This document shows positions 46,628 to 57,878 of a stretch of DNA of 64,000 nucleotides, piece after piece; the first letter of the stretch is position 1; every line of letters begins with the position of its first letter. A program made the translations under genes and the position numbers. Below the pieces are notes generated by a model, which saw nothing but the letters and a program-made list of their open reading frames with translations, was not told the origin of the DNA and searched no databases. The DNA comes from Roridomyces roridus (taxonomy: Eukaryota > Basidiomycota > Agaricomycetes > Agaricales > Mycenaceae): assembly GCA_029378245.1 (NCBI GenBank), contig JARKIF010000003.1, positions 496,001-560,000 on the forward strand. The letters run 5' to 3'.

Positions 46628-48678
46628 ACTACTTGGTGGGAAGGGACAAGGGAGAGATGGTGATGGATGGTGAGCTCCAATTTAAGTGAATTGATTGATG
46701 GCCGGGACCGATTATCCGTTCTTTGAAATTAACTGTCACTCAGCTTGCTTCCTAGTCCGGCCTGGGTCTCACAGTCGGTGAGTCGATGAGATGAGTTGTT
46801 TCTACATACATCTTTTTGATGCCCCACAGCCTTCCGATAAACCTGGCATTGACGACGCGTCGCTTTGCCGAGCACTTGCAAAAAGCCCAAGGACTCACTT
46901 CCGACTCCGACTTTTCCGCTGTCCAACGAATGCCGACATGGCTCGCGGATGCCCTCGAGGATTGTCCTCCCAACTTAATCATGCACAGTTTAAGAGAGGC
47001 TGTCGCCCTTTCAACGCCCATTTTCGACAGCCGCAGCAAAAAACGAGCGTAACAGCAATACTAAAGGACGACATATCTTCCGGCACCGGTTCATATGAAT
47101 AGAGAGCCAGAGGTGTGCGACCCTGAGTGTCTCCCTCCTTTCCCTTTATTTCATGGCACATCCGGCGGCCTGCCCTCTTTCCAACTGAAGAAAACCGTCT
47201 TTTCAAAATGCACGGTCCGGAGCGGAGCGAAGGCATAGTTTAAAGAAAGTCTCCTGCCAATGCGAACTGCTAACCGCTCCAGTCTCCGGCAGACGCTGAG
47301 TCAGAAGACTTGCAGTCAGCGGAAACCGGAAATCATTGGTGCCAGTGAGTCATCACTCTTTGTGCGTTTCGGCTTCCCGGCCCGGCTTCAGGCACGGGCT
47401 GGTTCAACTTAGATAACTATTTTGTAACTATTGCGAATTTGCAACTGGATCGAGGGAACAATGTACATAGACAGAAAGGTCTTTGTGCTATAATATTCGG
47501 GACTCACGCAACAGAGTCCGCCGCCGAGTTGTGGTTTCGAGCCAACCATGCATCTTGATGTTGAGAGTTGGAACCGCGGGAAAGCCTGGGAAAGCAGTGT
47601 ATGTTTGGAACTTGATCCGATCGCCTTTTGCTTCCGTACCACCATCTCCTCAAATCTGAACGGACTGGTGGGCATCCGAGGACGGCCAGAACCGCACTCT
47701 TGTCATCTTCGGCGTTCGTTCCGCCCTCAAATGCTGTTCCCATCAGTGCCGCTCCCTGCCTGCTTCTTCGTCTTCAACGCTCCTACTCTATTCTATGTAT
47801 TTACCTGTGTTGCCTTTCTCTGCGTTTCATCTTATGGCTGGTTTATTGGCACTGGTAGATTCAAACGACAGTTTCCGCAGCAATCGTTTCAAGCTTGTCG
47901 AGCGGACGTCGCACTCTGGGCGTGTTCGAGCACAGCAGCGGTGATCGCAGCAGTCACTGCGTTCTGAAGAGGCCCTGTCGTCGGCACATGTCGCCGCAGC
48001 CTTTGCCCAACTCGTGTCGAGCCACATCTATGTCGGGGTACTCGCCTTGGCCGATGAATCTTTGACACGACGGTTTTTATGTAGCGCAAGGGCAAGGGAG
48101 AGTATTAGGGGCGACCCCGACAAGTCCATGATATATTCATTCAAGTTGCTCCCCAGTGTTGACGTGGGAAAGCTTTTCGCTGCGGAGATTCAGCTTTCAG
48201 GCATCAAGTCGGCCTTGACTCGGCCATGCAACGTCCATGCAGAAATGTCCGCAGCCTGATTCGATTTCTCATGTCTCGACTAATGACGGCGACGCCGCGA
48301 CGCGTCAGCCGTTTCAGAGCCATTGCGGACCTCTGAAGGCAGTGAGTGCTCTTCCTTATTCGACGATCGACGGCTTATTCGCCGATCCGAGAAACAAATC
48401 CAGTCCAGCAGGCCTAGGCTCCGAGAAAGGTGGACCTCCGATGCGCTGCAACCTTGCTTCAGCCTATTTCCAGTAGCCAGTGGGCGCTGTTTAGCTGGTA
48501 CAGTATCCGGGGACTTTATTTGCGGGATGAGACAGCCTTCGCCACTGCCTACGTTGACATTGCCGCCGGTAGCGGAGTTCCATATCTATCAAGTAGGACC
48601 TTCATGAAGTTACATTCCAGATCCCTTGGCTTCGCTCCCACTTCTCTCGTTCTCTTCAAGCGCTGGCGCTCTTTGATT
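46628..48678. other. Long gene-free stretch
   Basis: No gene I can support over about 2 kb. It includes copy 2 of the dispersed repeat (47405-47790). Small open frames at 46791-47102 and 47548-47967 have no recognisable domain. Confidence 0.45.
47405..47790 (+). repeat. Dispersed direct repeat, copy 2
   Basis: Second copy of the 45320-45700 sequence, same orientation, about 2.1 kb downstream, diverged with small insertions and deletions. Confidence 0.65.
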
Positions 48679-50198
48679 ATGCCAACCACTGTTAACCACA
48701 CTATCGACGATATTAGCCCTCTCATCTCATATACCGGCAGCAGCTGGCACGAATCGACTCCCGCTCTCGATCCTCTAATCTCCCAGTAAGTACCTACGCT
48801 TGCTTGGCTCCTTCCTGCCGCATGCGACAATTCAGCCAACCATGCACAGGTATTCCAATGACACATTCACGCTATGCAATACCGCCGGTAGTTACGCCAC
48901 GTTTTCCTTCAACGGGACGGCGATATGGATATTTGGCGCAAAACGCCCCAATCATGCGCCGTACAGCGTCACCCTAGACGGAGTTACAACCCCATTCGAC
49001 GGCCACGCCGACCCGGCGGTATTCCAGACTCCTCTCTTTGGCGCGACGAATCTCCCGACAAACCAAATTCATACCGTTACTATCACGAATCAGGAGGATG
49101 ATCCCACTTTGAATTATCTGGATATTGACTTTGTGAGTTGCAATTTCATTCAAACTTTTCCTGAATGTAGGCTGACGGGTAAAAGATTACCTGGACGAGT
49201 GTCGTCGCGGATCCGAACGCCCCGACGACGGTGGTACGCGCGAATGAAGACGCAGCCTTCTCGTTTCACCCGCCGTCGGCTTGGTCAAATACGACCATTG
49301 GCACGTCGACTTCCAGCCAACAGGCTTCGGCGGTGTTGACTTTTGAGGGAGACGAAGTGACACTTTATGGCGCAGGTAAGTCCAAGTCTTCCTTCTAAAT
49401 TCATCCGGTGCCCACTTGCGCATTAGTTGGTCCGAATTCCGGACCCTACACAATCTCAATCGACGATGGCCCACCATCCACACACAACGCCAGCAAAATC
49501 AACGCTACGGACCAAGTCCCGCTTTATTATGCCAGCAACCTCGGCGCTGGGACGCATACGCTGAATATATCCAACGCGGGGCCTGAGACGAGTACATTGG
49601 GGATTGATTATGCTGTTATGCGCGGCCACAGTCCCACCAGTGCCGGTGGCAAGGCAAAGTCCGGGTGCGTTACTTATTGGGTTCACTGTCTCACGCTGGC
49701 GCGTTTTCTCATCCATAGATTTAGACTCACAACGGGGGCTATAGCAGGCATCGCTGTGGGCGCTGCTGCTGCTATCACCGCATTTTTAATACTCGTCCTA
49801 CTCTGGCATCGGAGGCGGCGGCGTCAACGCGAGCAATTTGACGTGGATGCAGACGCAGAGATGAGGCAGCAGCTGACGGCGGGCAACTCGAATTCAAATA
49901 CCGGCAGAGGAAGGGGAAGGGGAAGGAGGGGTCTGACGTTGACGCCGTTTGTGCTTGGTCTGCAGTCGCAGTCGCAGTCCGAGTCGACGTCGTGGACGAC
50001 GAGGACCAAACACTCCGTAAGTTTTAATTCTCCCCTCATTCCGAGGAACACCGCCCCTAATGAGAAATTCCTTTAAAGATTCAGCCTCAGGTTAGAGTGG
50101 CAAGGGGCGATGTCGAGATCGGGGAAAGGCCGCCGGATTATCAACAGGTTGTAGAGTCGTCGACGCCGCGCCGGCCTCCTCGTATCGCAAAGCGTTGA
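48679..50198 (+). CDS. Single-pass membrane protein with two extracellular beta-sandwich-like domains
   Basis: Six exons: 48679-48785, 48850-49132, 49186-49375, 49427-49664, 49719-50016 and 50079-50198, 411 codons. The extracellular part has two similar beta-rich units, each with a strand pattern like YSVTLDG/YTISIDDG and HTVTITN/HTLNISNAG, plus several N-glycosylation sites (NGT, NATD). One hydrophobic segment (GIAVGAAAAITAFLILVLLW) is followed by an Arg-rich stop (HRRRRRQR) and a cytoplasmic tail ending near PPDYQQV. The arrangement is common in mushroom genomes, where the domains resemble galactose-binding-like sandwiches. A role as a surface sensor is inference. No classical signal peptide is visible at the chosen start, so an upstream exon is possible. 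Confidence 0.8.
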
Positions 50199-50241
50199 GT
50201 TGTTTTGAAATGGACCTTTTCTGGTACAGCTCTATGTGTAA

Positions 50242-51123
50242 TCAGTTCGTCGTTGTGGTCTCCGTGACCCCCTCCGCCCTCAATTTCAGCCAAGCGGGAC
50301 GCGTGCTGATATCTTTCCACCACCTATATAAGCTATGAGTTTACCATCCAGCCTTTGAAGAAGGAGGGGACTACGGACCGTTGAACGTTAGGTCCTCTCT
50401 CCGACCAGATATCCACTCCAAGGTCGGCAAGGCGCGGGGCTGCGAGGAGGTGGAACAAGTCTGCGAGGGTGAATTCCTGTATCTCGTTAAACAAGACGAT
50501 TCATTGCGGGCTAGTGAGCGCACGTACGTCTCCAGCGAGGTACTTTGTCTTGCCGAGTATGACCTCGTACACATCCAACTTTTTATACAGCTCGGCGAGG
50601 GCCTGGTCCACGACGGCTTGGTCAGTCTGCTGGCCGTGTGATCTGTTCATTGCATGAAATTGAGCATGAAATATCTCGTACGACGTCAAAAGGCTCACGG
50701 TTTCAGATACAACTCTCGGAAGACCTGCAACACGTATGGAATGAAGTCGGTCAATTCCACGGAGGCGCCTTGTTCGACGAGCGCGCGTTCTTTGAGGCCG
50801 GTGGGGTACAGACCCTGGGTGCCTTGGTCCGGGTACTTATCGCAAAGGTATCGGCAGATGGCGCGGCTTTCGTACAACACGAAACCGTCGTCGTCCTATC
50901 CTTTCATCAGACCAGAGCACGCAGGCCTAGGAATATGCAGACAACTCACGATACAAGGAATCTGTCCGAATGGATGCCTGACGAGGTGCTCGGGTGTCTT
51001 GTTCTGATTCGTCGGGAGGTCGATCTCGATGAGCTCGAACGGGATTTGTTTCTCTGCGAGGACGAGCGCTACGATGGCCGTGCCGCCGCTGACAAATTTT
51101 CGGGCGTAAAGTTTCAGGACCAT
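50242..51123 (-). CDS. Glutathione S-transferase
   Basis: Five exons in transcript order: 51123-50950, 50895-50699, 50642-50528, 50476-50379 and 50323-50242, 221 codons. The thioredoxin-fold N-terminus (MVLKLYARKFVSGGTAIVAL) leads to the glutathione-site segment HPFGQIPCI / DDDGFVLYESRAICRYL, where FGQIP holds the cis-proline and ESRAI the gamma-glutamyl contact. The helical C-terminal domain includes KKLDVYEVILGKTKYLAGD/EFTLADLFHL and ends WWKDISTRPAWLKL, typical of phi-like fungal enzymes. It conjugates glutathione to electrophiles in the cytosol. The last intron was placed by the RWWKDIS continuation; without it the frame ends early. Confidence 0.9.
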
Positions 51124-52168
51124 TGGGTAGCCTGGGGTCGACGCGACTGGTGTAGGAAAGTGGGTGAATGAAGCGAGGTGGAACGACTCGGAGGTGCGGC
51201 CACTTTTATGTAAAATGCAAGCCTTGCCAAGCAAATTCGATCGCGCCGGTTATACTGACGCTTTGATCGCGGTGATACTGGCAGACTCATGCTCATTCGT
51301 GCCTTCGTCGAGTATGGGCTCCCTTGCATGCAAGGTCTACCCACTCCATGGGCCCAAAACTTATTTGACCTGCTCGAATTCCGCATAATTCAATCCAACA
51401 AACGAGCATTTGAGAAGTTGCCAAATTTTTGAACCCGCCTGTGTCTGACGTCACGTTCAACAGATAATACGGGTAAATCCCTTGGAACGCCCGCTTTCAA
51501 ATTGAAATTCCAAGCACGAGTATCGCGGTAATACGAACGCACATTCGTCCCTCGTCGAGCATGGGTTGCTTTGCACAAGGTTGATGCTTAGATCTGCCCA
51601 CTCACGGGCCCGGGCTCGAAATTTGTCTTGACCTGCTCGAGTTTCGCATACCTCAATCCGACGAAGCATTTGAAGAAATTCTGTTGGGCCTGGAACTTGT
51701 GTCTGACGTCAGGTTCAAGAGATAATGCGGATAAATTCTTCACCGTTTGTCTTTCGGTTCGACAAAGGGGCAGCGGCACTCACTGGGTTGTCCACAAGTA
51801 ATAAGTATTACTTCAAGGCTTGAGTGAAGATTCACTCCTCAACGTGCTTACAATTCGTACAGATATCGGCTTTTTCTTGATCTCTTCGCAGCTCCGCCAT
51901 CGTTCAAAGTGCAATTGAACCCAACGAGATTCAATACTGGAGTTTGAGCAGATTTTTCGAAGGCGCGCGAACAACGACTCGGACTCGTCCCCGCAGGCCA
52001 ATATACGCTTTAAATTGAAATGTAGTTCAACGTTGAATGAGCAGCCAGCAAAATGAGTGTTGCCGAACTCGGTGGTGGTTGAGGAGAAATCCGAGAACGC
52101 CGAGGACCATCGGACCTCACATCCGAATTGATCCCGAAGAAATCCGAGTCACGTTGGTCCAGACTCTG
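51124..52168. other. Divergent intergenic region with a tandem duplication
   Basis: The promoters of the GST (-) and the mitochondrial carrier (+) must lie here. No gene is seen; the middle is a two-copy repeat (51265-51770). Confidence 0.5.
51265..51770. repeat. Two-unit tandem duplication of about 250 bases
   Basis: Blocks in the first unit recur in the second in the same order: ATCGCGGT.ATAC, TTCGT..CTTCGTCGAG/CCTCGTCGAG, CCCACTC..GGGCCC, GACCTGCTCGA.TT.CGCATA, TGTGTCTGACGTCA and AGATAAT.CGG.TAAAT. The units start near 51265 and 51519. Confidence 0.7.
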
Positions 52169-53222
52169 ATGACCTCCACCTCGACGCCGACGCCGTCCTT
52201 CCTGCAGTCCCTCGCCGTGTGTCCCATCCTCCACGCACGCTTTCAATCCAATGTGAATGAATCGAACGTCTCTAGGCAGGCGGCCTGGCCGGCACCTCCG
52301 TCGACCTGCTCTTCTTCCCCATCGACACGATCAAGACGCGGCTTCAGTCTCCTCAAGGCTTCGTACGCGCGGGTGGGTTCAAGGGCATATACAAGGGTGT
52401 CGGCAGTGTGGGTGTTGGCAGCGCACCTGGGGGTACGTGTATCCTATGCTACTCGCAAGAAGTCGGCTGAAAAGAACGGGACAGCCGCGGTATTTTTCGC
52501 GACGTACGACACGTTGAAGCACAACTCGCCGTTGGCCCCGCATCTGCAGCCAGTTACGCACATGCTGTCTGCCTCTGCTGCGGAAATTGTATGTGCAGCG
52601 CACTCCAACGACTCTATTTGCGTTAACTGGATTTCTAGGCAGCGTGTCTGGTTCGGGTGCCTACTGAAGTCATCAAAACGCGTGCGCAGACTTCTACAGA
52701 GGGACACGGCCGGTCATCACTCTCCGCCGCGCGCTTCATCCTCAACGCTGATGGGTGGAGGGGGTTCTATCGAGGTTTTGGCTCGACTATCATGCGCGAG
52801 GTGGGTGTTCGCGTCATTGCCATTCTAGTCAATTGAACGTTGCCATGCCGCAGATCCCATTCACATCAATACAATTCCCATTATACGAACTCCTCAAAAC
52901 GCGGCTGGCCATCTGGACCCGCCGACAGCCTTTATACGCACACGAGGCGGCCGTATGTGGGAGTATCGCAGGCGGCGTAGCTGCAGCGCTCACCACGCCT
53001 TTGGACGTCCTCAAGACTCGCGTTATGCTTGACATGCGGGACTCCACGAAAGAAAAGCTGCCTTCGCTTCCTGCGCGACTGCGGGGGATATACGCTACCG
53101 AGGGCGCACGGGGGCTTTTTGCTGGAGTCGTACCGCGGACTTTGTGGATATCAGCTGGTGGGGCGGTGTTCCTGGGCATGTACGAGTGGGCGGTTCATGG
53201 GCTTATGGGTTACCGTGCCTGA
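52169..53222 (+). CDS. PET8: Mitochondrial S-adenosylmethionine carrier
   Basis: Five exons: 52169-52216, 52276-52432, 52485-52588, 52639-52800 and 52854-53222, 279 codons. Three mitochondrial-carrier repeats are present, each with the PX[DE]XX[KR] signature: [20 protein letters not shown] and [10 protein letters not shown]. The order and loops ([48 protein letters not shown]) fit the SLC25A26/Pet8 subgroup, which swaps cytosolic S-adenosylmethionine for S-adenosylhomocysteine across the inner mitochondrial membrane. Length is close to the usual 270-285. The short first exon (16 codons) was chosen because its phase joins the conserved AGGLAGT. Confidence 0.9.
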
Positions 53223-53504
53223 ATCGTGCTTCTGCTTCTTTCCGAGAGCTCGCTCTCATTCGATTGGAGGTGGTTATCAGGTTGACAGATGGAGCTGCCC
53301 GCTCGCTGAAACGGACATGTCTCTTGGGGGAAAAAGTACCGGTAGACACTGACTGACAGATAGATGGAGCCAGGTAGATACGCCCAAGTTCCAAAAAAGG
53401 GTTCCAAGATCCACGTATTATTTTAATCCGAATGAATCCAAGTAGAGTAAGAAAACTAAGAGTACATACAACCTGGCTGGTAAATTCGAAAGCAACTGTG
53501 ATAA

Positions 53505-54810
53505 CTATTTGACCTTTTCATAGCCCTCATCCGTCACATTGCCCGTCGACTCGGGGTCCGCAAACCGCAGCGTCCCACCGGTCATCGTCCCCGTCGTGGG
53601 CGTCGTCCGTGGCTTTGCTTGCGATACAAAGTGTATAGGCCTGAGCGCTGCTCCGTTGCGATCCTGTGCACTAGTCTTATCCGAGGACGTAGCCAAACTG
53701 AAATCGGACCCGAGCTGTGTGCGTTCTAGCGCTACGAGGAGGACGATGATGACGGGGTAGATGGCGGAGAGCTGGGGTAGCATGTTGACGACGATGATGT
53801 AGCCGAGGTTGGTTGGGTTCGTGGAGGAGAGGTAGATGAATAGTTGGGGGATCTATGACGGGTTGAATTTGCGATAGAGGAAAAGGAAGGGAACACGTAC
53901 CCAAATTAAACAATAGATTCCACCGGATTCCGTTAGAAGGACTAGGATGCGTTCTACATTCGTCCGCCTGTCCTTGGGTACACCCAGGAATTCCTTAATT
54001 TGCTGCCGGTATTGCCTACATCGAGTCAGATTAAATTCATCTCGAGGACAGCACACACCATGCTTTGACTCCAAACAGAACGGTCGCGACGAAATTCGTG
54101 ATCATGAGCGGGATGATGAGTGCAAGCCGCTTGGGGCCAGTGGGTAGGAATTTCGGGTTTCCGAAGAGGTACAGCCCGATGACCGTCATATCCGCGGTTA
54201 CGCCGGCTTTGGAAGCGATGCCCGGTTAGAAATCACCGTGGTGCGCGGGACGAGTGGACTCACCGAACGAGAGGAGTATGCAAAATGTGAGCAAGATTTT
54301 GACGCGTCCGTTTTCCTGCCACAAGACCCAGGCACGCCAAACGACGATCACGTCGCTCATAAAATACTATCCCGGAGTTAACGTCGGACATGAGTCCGAG
54401 GGATGACAAGCGTACATTGATGCGGCCAAAAACATTTTCGGAGAGGCGGATGTTGCGTATACGGAGGGCGTCGTCGGCGGGAGGGTGCAGGCCAAACTCG
54501 AATATTTGGATGATGGTAAAGACGACTTGGGAGATGACCTGGATGTTGGCGCATGCAAACATGAAGAGGACGGCTGCTATGAGGGCTTTGCGCGTCGCGA
54601 GTGTCGTCTTGCTCATCCACATGCTGTAGAGAGCGATGGTAACGAGTGTCGTGTAGATGCCTGCTTGGATTAGACTTTTGGCACCAAAGAGACAAAGAGC
54701 AGCTGCTCACCATGCAGGAAGAACTGGATGGCGGTCGTGATGAGGTCACCCTGGAGCGCGGCGATAGCAGAGTCGGGGAGGGCACCCAGCTGCTTGGGCG
54801 CAGAGGACAT
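53505..54810 (-). CDS. Multi-pass membrane protein of the mushroom receptor-like type
   Basis: Six exons in transcript order: 54810-54711, 54660-54416, 54366-54264, 54206-54059, 54015-53901 and 53852-53505, 352 codons. Six or seven hydrophobic segments are visible: around FFLHGIYTTLVTIALYSMW, ALIAAVLFMFACANIQVISQVVF, VIVVWRAWVLW then ILLTFCILLSF, LALIIPLMITNFVATVLFG, ILVLLTESGGIYCLIW, and NMLPQLSAIYPVIIVLLVAL. The C-terminal tail is polar and Thr-rich. Similar proteins are abundant in agaricomycetes and are often described as seven-transmembrane and unnamed. A signalling role is inference; no G-protein motif is evident. Confidence 0.78.
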
Positions 54811-55909
54811 GGTGGGGCGAGGCTTGGAAGGCTTGCACTCAGAACGCGCGCATATGAATCGTTGGACGGTGGTTCTGAAAGTGATGCATCAAGGGACGTC
54901 TGTCGGACACTCATTGGCTGCATTGCCTAAAAAGCGATAAAGTTCGCGTGCCAAGTGTGGGAGGCCAATTGGCAATTAGAGGGACTCCATTGATAACCAT
55001 CTCGGCGCCCACGCATTAATTGAGGATCGTCCGATATCGGCGCTACAACTCTGGTCCGATTCTGGAGTCTCCCGGTCATCAGAGTCGCGTTCCAAGACGC
55101 TTTCAGATCCTGTTCGTCGTTGTGGCGGGAAGTAAAGACGGCAAACCAAACAATTTAAATTTGAATGACACTCACTATCAGCGCTCTGCACCGTGATGAA
55201 CACCAGTCACTCTTTCACTGCCTACGTCGTCCTACGACCTGTTCTGCTCGTCTGGAGGAATGCTGAGCGCAGGTGCGTCCCTTTCAGCCCAAAAAACGTC
55301 GAGTTGACACGCTACAGTTGTTTTCTCTCTCTTGCTTTCCTTTCTGTCTCGTGCGTTACAATGCGCTAGCGCTCATACATAACGCTGGCCTGGCTCGTGC
55401 CTCGTCATAGCCAGCTACCACCAAAAATGTTGTCGCTGCCACGCCGCCACGCCGACCAATCCTCAACGCCGTGGTGAAGACTGAATCCCTGTCAGTCCCC
55501 GCACTCGTTAACCAGATTCGTTGACTCACCAAGCCGTTTTCTAGCCACCATTGATGATATCCCAAGGCGACGAATTTGTGCTTGGTCCACACGCACGGGG
55601 ACTCGAAATCATCTGCGCGCTCACACCATCCACTCTTCGCCATAAGTCCTTTCGCGCGGGGACTCCCTGGCGATTACGACCCGTGTCTGGTCCCAAAGGT
55701 TCGACAATCTCTGGAGGCCCTACCGAATCTCACTCCGAGGCCCGCGCCATCCAGGCACCGATACCATAAGCCGACACGACCCAGGCAGGGCTCAGTGACT
55801 CGACATCCGGGAGCCTGGGGAAGTGAGCACGGCAGCCACGTACGTCTTTCTCTCGGGCTTAAAGTTATCGCGGTTTTCATGAATAGTCCACCCCCCAGCG
55901 CCGTCAGGG

Positions 55910-56330
55910 ACACTGCAAAAAGCTCTGGAGCCCTACCTAGCCATCAACCCTCCGCGCCGCGCGTCCCTTATTATTGTCCAGCTCGCGCCCGTTGACGCCG
56001 ATGCCACTCTAGAGAGTCCGGCGCGACCACTCTCTCCTTCGGTCCCATCCGCCATCTCCATTGCCCAGGCCCGTCATCCTACCTGGCTACCACATCAATT
56101 CGGGCGAGATGCTGCCTCCCCGGCTGCTCTGATGATGTCAATCAACCCATCGCGCTGCAAGCAAGACGATCCGCGCGCACTCTTCCACATGCCCTTTCCG
56201 GATGGATGCGCAAGTCGAGGCAGAAAAAGTGAATGAAGAACGACGTGGACTAGGAGATGCGATTTTCTCCTAGCAGAGATGTCAAGGCATATCTGGGCGT
56301 TTCGGCGTCGCCGAAGAACGCTCGGTGGGG
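55910..56330 (+). repeat. Diverged direct repeat, arm 1
   Basis: Shares ordered blocks with 56990-57400: GACGCCGATG/GACACCGATG, TGGCTACCACATC/TGGCAACTACATC, GGGCGAGATG, TCCGCGCGCAC, CTCTTCCACATGCCCTTTCC, GGAGATGCGAT, AGCAGAGATGTC and TATCTGGGCGTTTCGG. Confidence 0.7.
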
Positions 56331-56989
56331 GGCGCTGACGCTGTATAACGAGCAGGGTTCCGACCCGTATCCGTCTGCGCGCGCCACGTGTATCCAGCGC
56401 CACGTGTGATTACCAGCAGCAGTCGCCTCCATCGCCCGCCGCCGCCCTCCCTCCCTCGTCCGACCCTCCCTCTTTGCAAACCTTCCCGTTTTAAATCCTA
56501 CGCTGGGCGGCTGCTGCTGACGCTGAGGCCTCTTGTCTTCCGCGTTGCAGCACCGCCCGGGCTGACGTACCCGCCTCCGTCTGCGCGCCACGTATCCCCG
56601 TCTCTCTTTATATGACGCTGGTATATGTACCCGCCCTCCCTGGCTCGCCCACTCCCCTCGTCGCATTACTTCCGGTTCTCGCTCTTCGACCGATGCATCA
56701 CCACCAAGGCCCGACTAAGCCTTGGCCTCGACCCCAAGAGGTGCCCACACGGCCGCGGCGCACTGGAAGAGAGTACCATTACCGCACATCACAACGGCGC
56801 AGATGCAGCCGTTAGCAGCACACTCGCGCTACTTTGTCGACGAGGAGCCTGTAGCCCCAGCAGTTCTTCGAGCGACCGCGGAGTCTCTGCACACCCTCCG
56901 TCGCCCTCGCCGACTTCTGGTATGCCGGGGAGTATGATCGGAGTGATGGGGAGTGTGGCGTCGTCGGGATCAGAAATTGGCAGATGGGA

Positions 56990-57400
56990 AGTGGAGAAAC
57001 GCCAGAGGGGCCCTCATTCTCGCCCCAGCTCACGCCTATTGACACCGATGTCTCGCTACATGCGGCGCGCTCACTCTCCCGCGAAGGTGAAGACCCCTCC
57101 CCCTTCTTCACCACCGCGGACAGTCATCGTCCCTGGCAACTACATCGAGTTGGGCGAGATGTTGCCCTCCCCGACCCCTCGGATGTCGTCGGCAAGCACG
57201 ATCATCCGCGCGCACACCCACCACTCTTCCACATGCCCTTTCCCAGATGGACGCCCAAGTAGAGGCAGCCGAGGAGATGCGATGTGCTCCCAGCAGAGAT
57301 GTCGAGGTGTATCTGGGCGTTTCGGAACCGCCCGAGCTGACGTAGCCGCCTCCGTCTGCGCCACGTGTATCCTGTATGTGCCCTGCCCGCTGTCGCCCTC
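56990..57400 (+). repeat. Diverged direct repeat, arm 2
   Basis: Second arm of the repeat at 55910-56330, about 1.1 kb downstream. A GCCTCCGTCTGCG..CCACGT block seen at 57345 also occurs between the arms near 56570. Confidence 0.7.
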
Positions 57401-57878
57401 CCCTGGCTATGCGCCGGTATCATGTCGCAGCTCGTGCTCCTTGATCTGCTACGCGGCAATATGTATTTACTGTGTAACCATGTAACAGTTGTTTTGGTGG
57501 AAGGATCATGAGAAAGTTTGTGCTTTCACTAGCAGGAACCCGTGCTATGCACGGCGGACTTTTCGAGGCAGTCGGTTTGTTTGTCCCCGCGTGGATAAAG
57601 ACGTTCTATATTCTGATCGGCTGAGAGCTTACATCATGTATAGTAAGATATTTCCTGTCAAGAAGCTTGTACATATTTGTTGCTGCGCTGGCGTCTCTTC
57701 TGCTTCTTACCACCACCTCTCCGAGTTCTCTGCTTGCAGTGAGCTGCTCTCTCTTTTCTTTCCCCGAGGGATAACCATCTCCAGTGATGTCTAATACCCA
57801 CCGAGTCGGAAGAGTCCGGGATGTGCATATCCATGGTGTGTGAATCCTCAGGGTGGGATCCTGAATCAATCATGATCT

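Larger units (their letters stand above)
54811..57878. other. Three-kilobase gene-poor interval
   Basis: No gene I can support. The longest open frame (56625-57485, 286 codons) is rich in Ser, Pro, Arg and His and lies over one arm of a direct repeat, so it is not called. The 3' part just before 57879 should hold the promoter of the NLR-like gene. Confidence 0.45.

Noticed and set aside
56625..57485. 286-codon Ser/Pro/His-rich frame
   Set aside because: Overlaps one arm of a direct repeat whose other arm is not open in the same frame; composition is that of GC-rich non-coding DNA.
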